Source: Acidilobus saccharovorans 345-15 (lineage in GTDB: Archaea > Thermoproteota > Thermoprotei_A > Sulfolobales > Acidilobaceae). From it: a stretch of 64,000 nucleotides of DNA. Location of the stretch: positions 806,001 through 870,000 of the forward strand of contig NC_014374.1 in NCBI RefSeq assembly GCF_000144915.1, written 5' to 3'. Made by a program: the position numbers and the translations under genes. This document shows, piece by piece, positions 61,758 to 64,000 of the stretch. The notes below the pieces were generated by a model. The model did not search any database. It saw only the letters and a list, made by a program, of their open reading frames with translations, and was not told the DNA's origin. Each line of letters begins with the position of its first letter. The stretch's first letter is position 1.

Positions 61758-62057
61758 TTGCACAAAAGTAGGGGAAGTAGGCGGGGGTCTATCTCAACTG
61801 CAGTGATGGCCGTCATAATAATAGTCGTAATAGTGGCTGTTGTGGTCGGCGTCTTCCTTGCAACATACCACCCAAGCAAAGTTATAACTATCACTTACTA
61901 TGACGACCTGTCGCCTACGGAAGCCAGCGTATTCCAGAATGACATACTGCCCGAGTTTGAGAAAACACACCCCAACATACATGTAGATTACATAGACGCC
62001 AACGCTAATGACATAGCTAGTGACGTAGAGGCGCTGGTTCAGGCCGACGCTCACTGA
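61758..62057 (+). pseudogene. Truncated sugar-type ABC substrate-binding protein (N-terminal remnant)
   Basis: Only about 99 residues remain. A prepilin-like signal (SRRGSISTAVMAVII plus a hydrophobic run) is followed by ITITYYDDLSPTEASVFQNDILPEFEKTHPNIHVDYIDA, the opening strand and helix of family 1 (MalE-like) binding proteins, which normally have 400-500 residues. A stop follows, and the next bases are the end of guaB on the other strand. TTG 61758 sits eight bases after a strong GGAGGTG. The remnant keeps a promoter-like AT-rich upstream, so it may be expressed as a small anchored peptide. Confidence 0.75.
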
Positions 62058-63472
62058 CTCGCCCTGAAGAGCTCGCCTGGCACCTGCTTTGGTATCGCCA
62101 TTCCAAACCTGGCCTTCTCCCACAGCTCCCTTATGTTTGAGGCCCCTGCGTACCCGAGCCCTGCCCTTATGCCCTCCGCCAGGTCAGCCAGCACGGACAC
62201 CACCGACCCCCTGTAGGGAACCACTCCCTCCACGCCCTCAGCGACCCTCTTAGAGGCCCGAGTGTATCTGTCGACTGCGAACCTCCTCTCCATGGCGCCT
62301 CTGCTGGCCATACCCCTGTACGGCTTATACGCCGAGTCCCCGATCCTTATCAGCGGCGCCGAGGCCTCATCAGTGCCCGCCAACAGGTAGCCTAGCATCA
62401 CGCTCGAGGCCCCAGCCGCCAGGGCCTTGACGGCGTCGCCCGACGACCTTATTCCCCCGTCAGCTATTATGGGCACGTCGCCTGCTCCATGTTGATCAAT
62501 GGCGTCCCTCACAGCGGCGACGGCCCAGAGGGCTGGCGCGTACGCTCCGCCAACGCTTGATGTGGTGCATATTGAGCCTCCAGCTATGCCGACCCTGAAG
62601 CCATCAACCCTCTCAACTACCGTGAGGGCGTCTACCGCGGCCTCATAAGTGCCTATGTTGCCTACCACGAAGTCCGCTGAGACCTCCTTCGCCATGACTT
62701 TAGCCGCAGTCATAGCTTCAACGTTGTGGAAGTGCGCCACGTCAGTCACCAGGGCATCGACGTACCTGTCAAGGAGCCTCGCCCTCTCCAGGTCGAACGG
62801 CGATACCGCGGCCGCCACCAGAAGCCTTCCCTCCGAGTCAAGTGAAGGCTTGACCCTGTTCAGTGAGGAGTCGAAGGTCACGGTGCCCACGTAAGCGTTT
62901 CCTGGGGCCACTATTGCGACGGTGTCCGACCCTCCAGACTCCAGGAAGTTCAGCGCATCCTCGACGTGCCTCACGTCGAAGGCCTTCGAGGGCTCCGCGA
63001 ACTCCGCCACAGGCCTGCCGCTGCAGCCTCTCAGCGACCCGGCCCTGACGTGACCTAAAACCTTGCCATCGGCCGAGACCAACGGGGCGTCCCTGAGGCC
63101 CAGCGACCTAAGGTCATCATAGGCTCTGCTGCAGTCCTCATCAGGCGTCACGTATATCCTCGAGGTGGGGATCGGAGGAGCGCTCTTCACCCTGCTCGCT
63201 ATTTCCGCCTGCTGCTCCTTGGGCATGTTCCTGTGGATCACGCCTATGCCTCCCATAAGTGACATGGCCACCGCCATGTCGTACTCCGTCACCGTGTCCA
63301 TGGGAGACGATGATATAGGTATGAGGAGCCTCACCCGCCTGCTGAACCTGGTGCTTACGTCAACTTTACTGGGATCCATTGGCGCCCTGCCTGGGACTAT
63401 GTAAACGTCGTCAAACGTGTACAGCTTCTCAGCGCTGCCGAGCTTTTCAAGGAATCCCATGCTCTCCACCAC
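62051..63472 (-). CDS. guaB: Inosine-5'-monophosphate dehydrogenase
   Basis: Oxidises IMP to XMP in guanine nucleotide synthesis. The 473-residue protein has the barrel domain with PISSSPMDTVTEYDMA, two CBS modules (about 95-205), the catalytic Cys loop GIAGGSICTTSSVGG near 305, IADGGIRSSGDAVKALAAGASSVMLG and the flap region YRGMASRGAM. It lies 31 bases after guaA in the same direction, giving the two GMP-forming steps as one unit. It overlaps the truncated binding-protein gene by seven bases. Confidence 0.95.
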   Translation of the reverse strand: MVESMGFLEKLGSAEKLYTFDDVYIVPGRAPMDPSKVDVSTRFSRRVRLLIPISSSPMDTVTEYDMAVAMSLMGGIGVIHRNMPKEQQAEIASRVKSAPPIPTSRIYVTPDEDCSRAYDDLRSLGLRDAPLVSADGKVLGHVRAGSLRGCSGRPVAEFAEPSKAFDVRHVEDALNFLESGGSDTVAIVAPGNAYVGTVTFDSSLNRVKPSLDSEGRLLVAAAVSPFDLERARLLDRYVDALVTDVAHFHNVEAMTAAKVMAKEVSADFVVGNIGTYEAAVDALTVVERVDGFRVGIAGGSICTTSSVGGAYAPALWAVAAVRDAIDQHGAGDVPIIADGGIRSSGDAVKALAAGASSVMLGYLLAGTDEASAPLIRIGDSAYKPYRGMASRGAMERRFAVDRYTRASKRVAEGVEGVVPYRGSVVSVLADLAEGIRAGLGYAGASNIRELWEKARFGMAIPKQVPGELFRASQ

Positions 63473-63503
63473 GTGGGACCTTGAACGCGCTGCTTTTATA
63501 ACT

Positions 63504-64000
63504 TTAAACGGGCTCTATGGTTGACGGTGGCTTGGTGGTCACAGCGTACGTTACCATCACAACCTCAGGCACCTCAGACGTTATCCTTGAGGCTATGCGC
63601 TGCAGCAGATCATACGGGAGCCTCGCCCAGTCAGCAGTCATGCCGTCCTCGCTTTCAACGACCCTCACTGTTACTATGTAGCCGAAGGCCCTCCTGTCGC
63701 CCTTGACTCCCACCCACTTGTCGTCGCCAACGACGGCAAAGGCCTGCCAGACCGAGTTGTAAAGGCCCGCCCTCCTCAGCTCCTCCTCTACTATCATTGA
63801 CGCTCTCCTTGCTATCCTGAGCTTCTCCTCTGTGACCTCACCTATGACCCTGACCGCGAGGCCGGGCCCTGGGAACGGGTGCCTCATAGCAATGCTCTCA
63901 GGGATGCCGAGGGAGAGGGCGAGCCTCCTGACCTCGTCCTTGTAGAGGTACCTGAGGGGCTCTATCACCCTGAGGCCCAGGTCCCTGGGAAGGCCCCCCA
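63504..64000 (-). CDS. guaA: GMP synthase, ATP-pyrophosphatase subunit (5' end beyond right edge)
   Basis: Aminates XMP to GMP. The 165 visible C-terminal codons include [31 protein letters not shown], the [16 protein letters not shown] motif, [20 protein letters not shown], and a C-terminus ending [12 protein letters not shown] that is typical of the dimerisation domain. In many archaea this domain is a separate subunit from the glutaminase; the upstream part is not visible. It is followed by guaB, so guanine nucleotide synthesis is one leftward operon. Confidence 0.95.
   Translation of the reverse strand, partial: GGLPRDLGLRVIEPLRYLYKDEVRRLALSLGIPESIAMRHPFPGPGLAVRVIGEVTEEKLRIARRASMIVEEELRRAGLYNSVWQAFAVVGDDKWVGVKGDRRAFGYIVTVRVVESEDGMTADWARLPYDLLQRIASRITSEVPEVVMVTYAVTTKPPSTIEPV

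Overview
The window is about 64 kb of GC-rich, densely packed archaeal DNA. It most likely comes from a thermoacidophilic crenarchaeote, and an Acidilobus-like member of the Acidilobales is my best guess. That name is an inference. Supporting signs are arginine coded mostly by AGG/AGA, isoleucine often by ATA, TATA boxes about 26 nt before starts, GGTGA-type ribosome sites, frequent GTG/TTG starts, prepilin-like signal peptides on solute-binding proteins, crenarchaeal families such as DUF2258, and riboflavin synthesis by an archaeal-type GTP cyclohydrolase III. There is no CRISPR array, rRNA, tRNA or intact insertion sequence.

Layout. 1-4.5 kb: a glycosyltransferase cut by the left edge, a trehalose-6-phosphate synthase/phosphatase fusion and an amidase that shares a promoter region with it. 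4.5-9.6 kb: a branched-chain amino-acid-type ABC importer broken into three transcription units (binding protein; livHM; livGF). 9.8-18.5 kb: an isoaspartyl peptidase and a complete dpp-type oligopeptide importer operon. Its first permease gene appears to start at AUA, and the operon ends in a hairpin terminator. 18.5-18.7 kb: an unassigned structured RNA candidate. 18.7-31.8 kb: housekeeping genes, including an NAD-kinase-like protein, a pilin-like surface protein, lumazine synthase with GTP cyclohydrolase III, MtnA, isocitrate dehydrogenase, a HAD phosphatase, a GIY-YIG-like nuclease, a thioredoxin-like protein, a DUF981-like membrane protein and RtcA. 31.9-36.9 kb: a cell-surface GH57 glycosidase, a SAM hydrolase and a FAD oxidoreductase.

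37-50.5 kb: an aminotransferase, zinc proteins, CutA, enolase, then an operon of S-adenosylhomocysteinase, site-2 protease, phosphoesterase and JAMM peptidase. Next come a cytoplasmic ModA-like protein, a CDGSH protein, a C/D box sRNA, a short-chain dehydrogenase that has lost its catalytic pair, two sister membrane proteins and the Nnr metabolite-repair enzyme. 50.5-64 kb: two tandem MFS transporters, an isochorismatase-like hydrolase, a PAP2-like protein, a UbiA prenyltransferase, an E2 acyltransferase-like protein without its active-site histidine, a second branched-chain-type binding protein that is a mosaic of the first, a KaiC-like ATPase, a cation exchanger, a truncated sugar-binding protein, and guaA-guaB.

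The gene set fits a peptide- and sugar-scavenging heterotroph. Extracellular polysaccharide is cut by GH57. Peptides and amino acids enter through the Dpp and Liv systems and are processed by isoaspartyl peptidase, aminotransferase and FAD oxidase. Carbon flows through enolase and isocitrate dehydrogenase. SAM by-products are recycled by AhcY, MtnA and SAM hydrolase. The most notable observations are the gene-converted binding-protein pair, the enclosed-stem RNA at 18.56-18.70 kb, the C/D sRNA at 46.15-46.21 kb, the AUA start of the dppB-like gene, and two enzymes whose folds are kept but whose active sites are lost.
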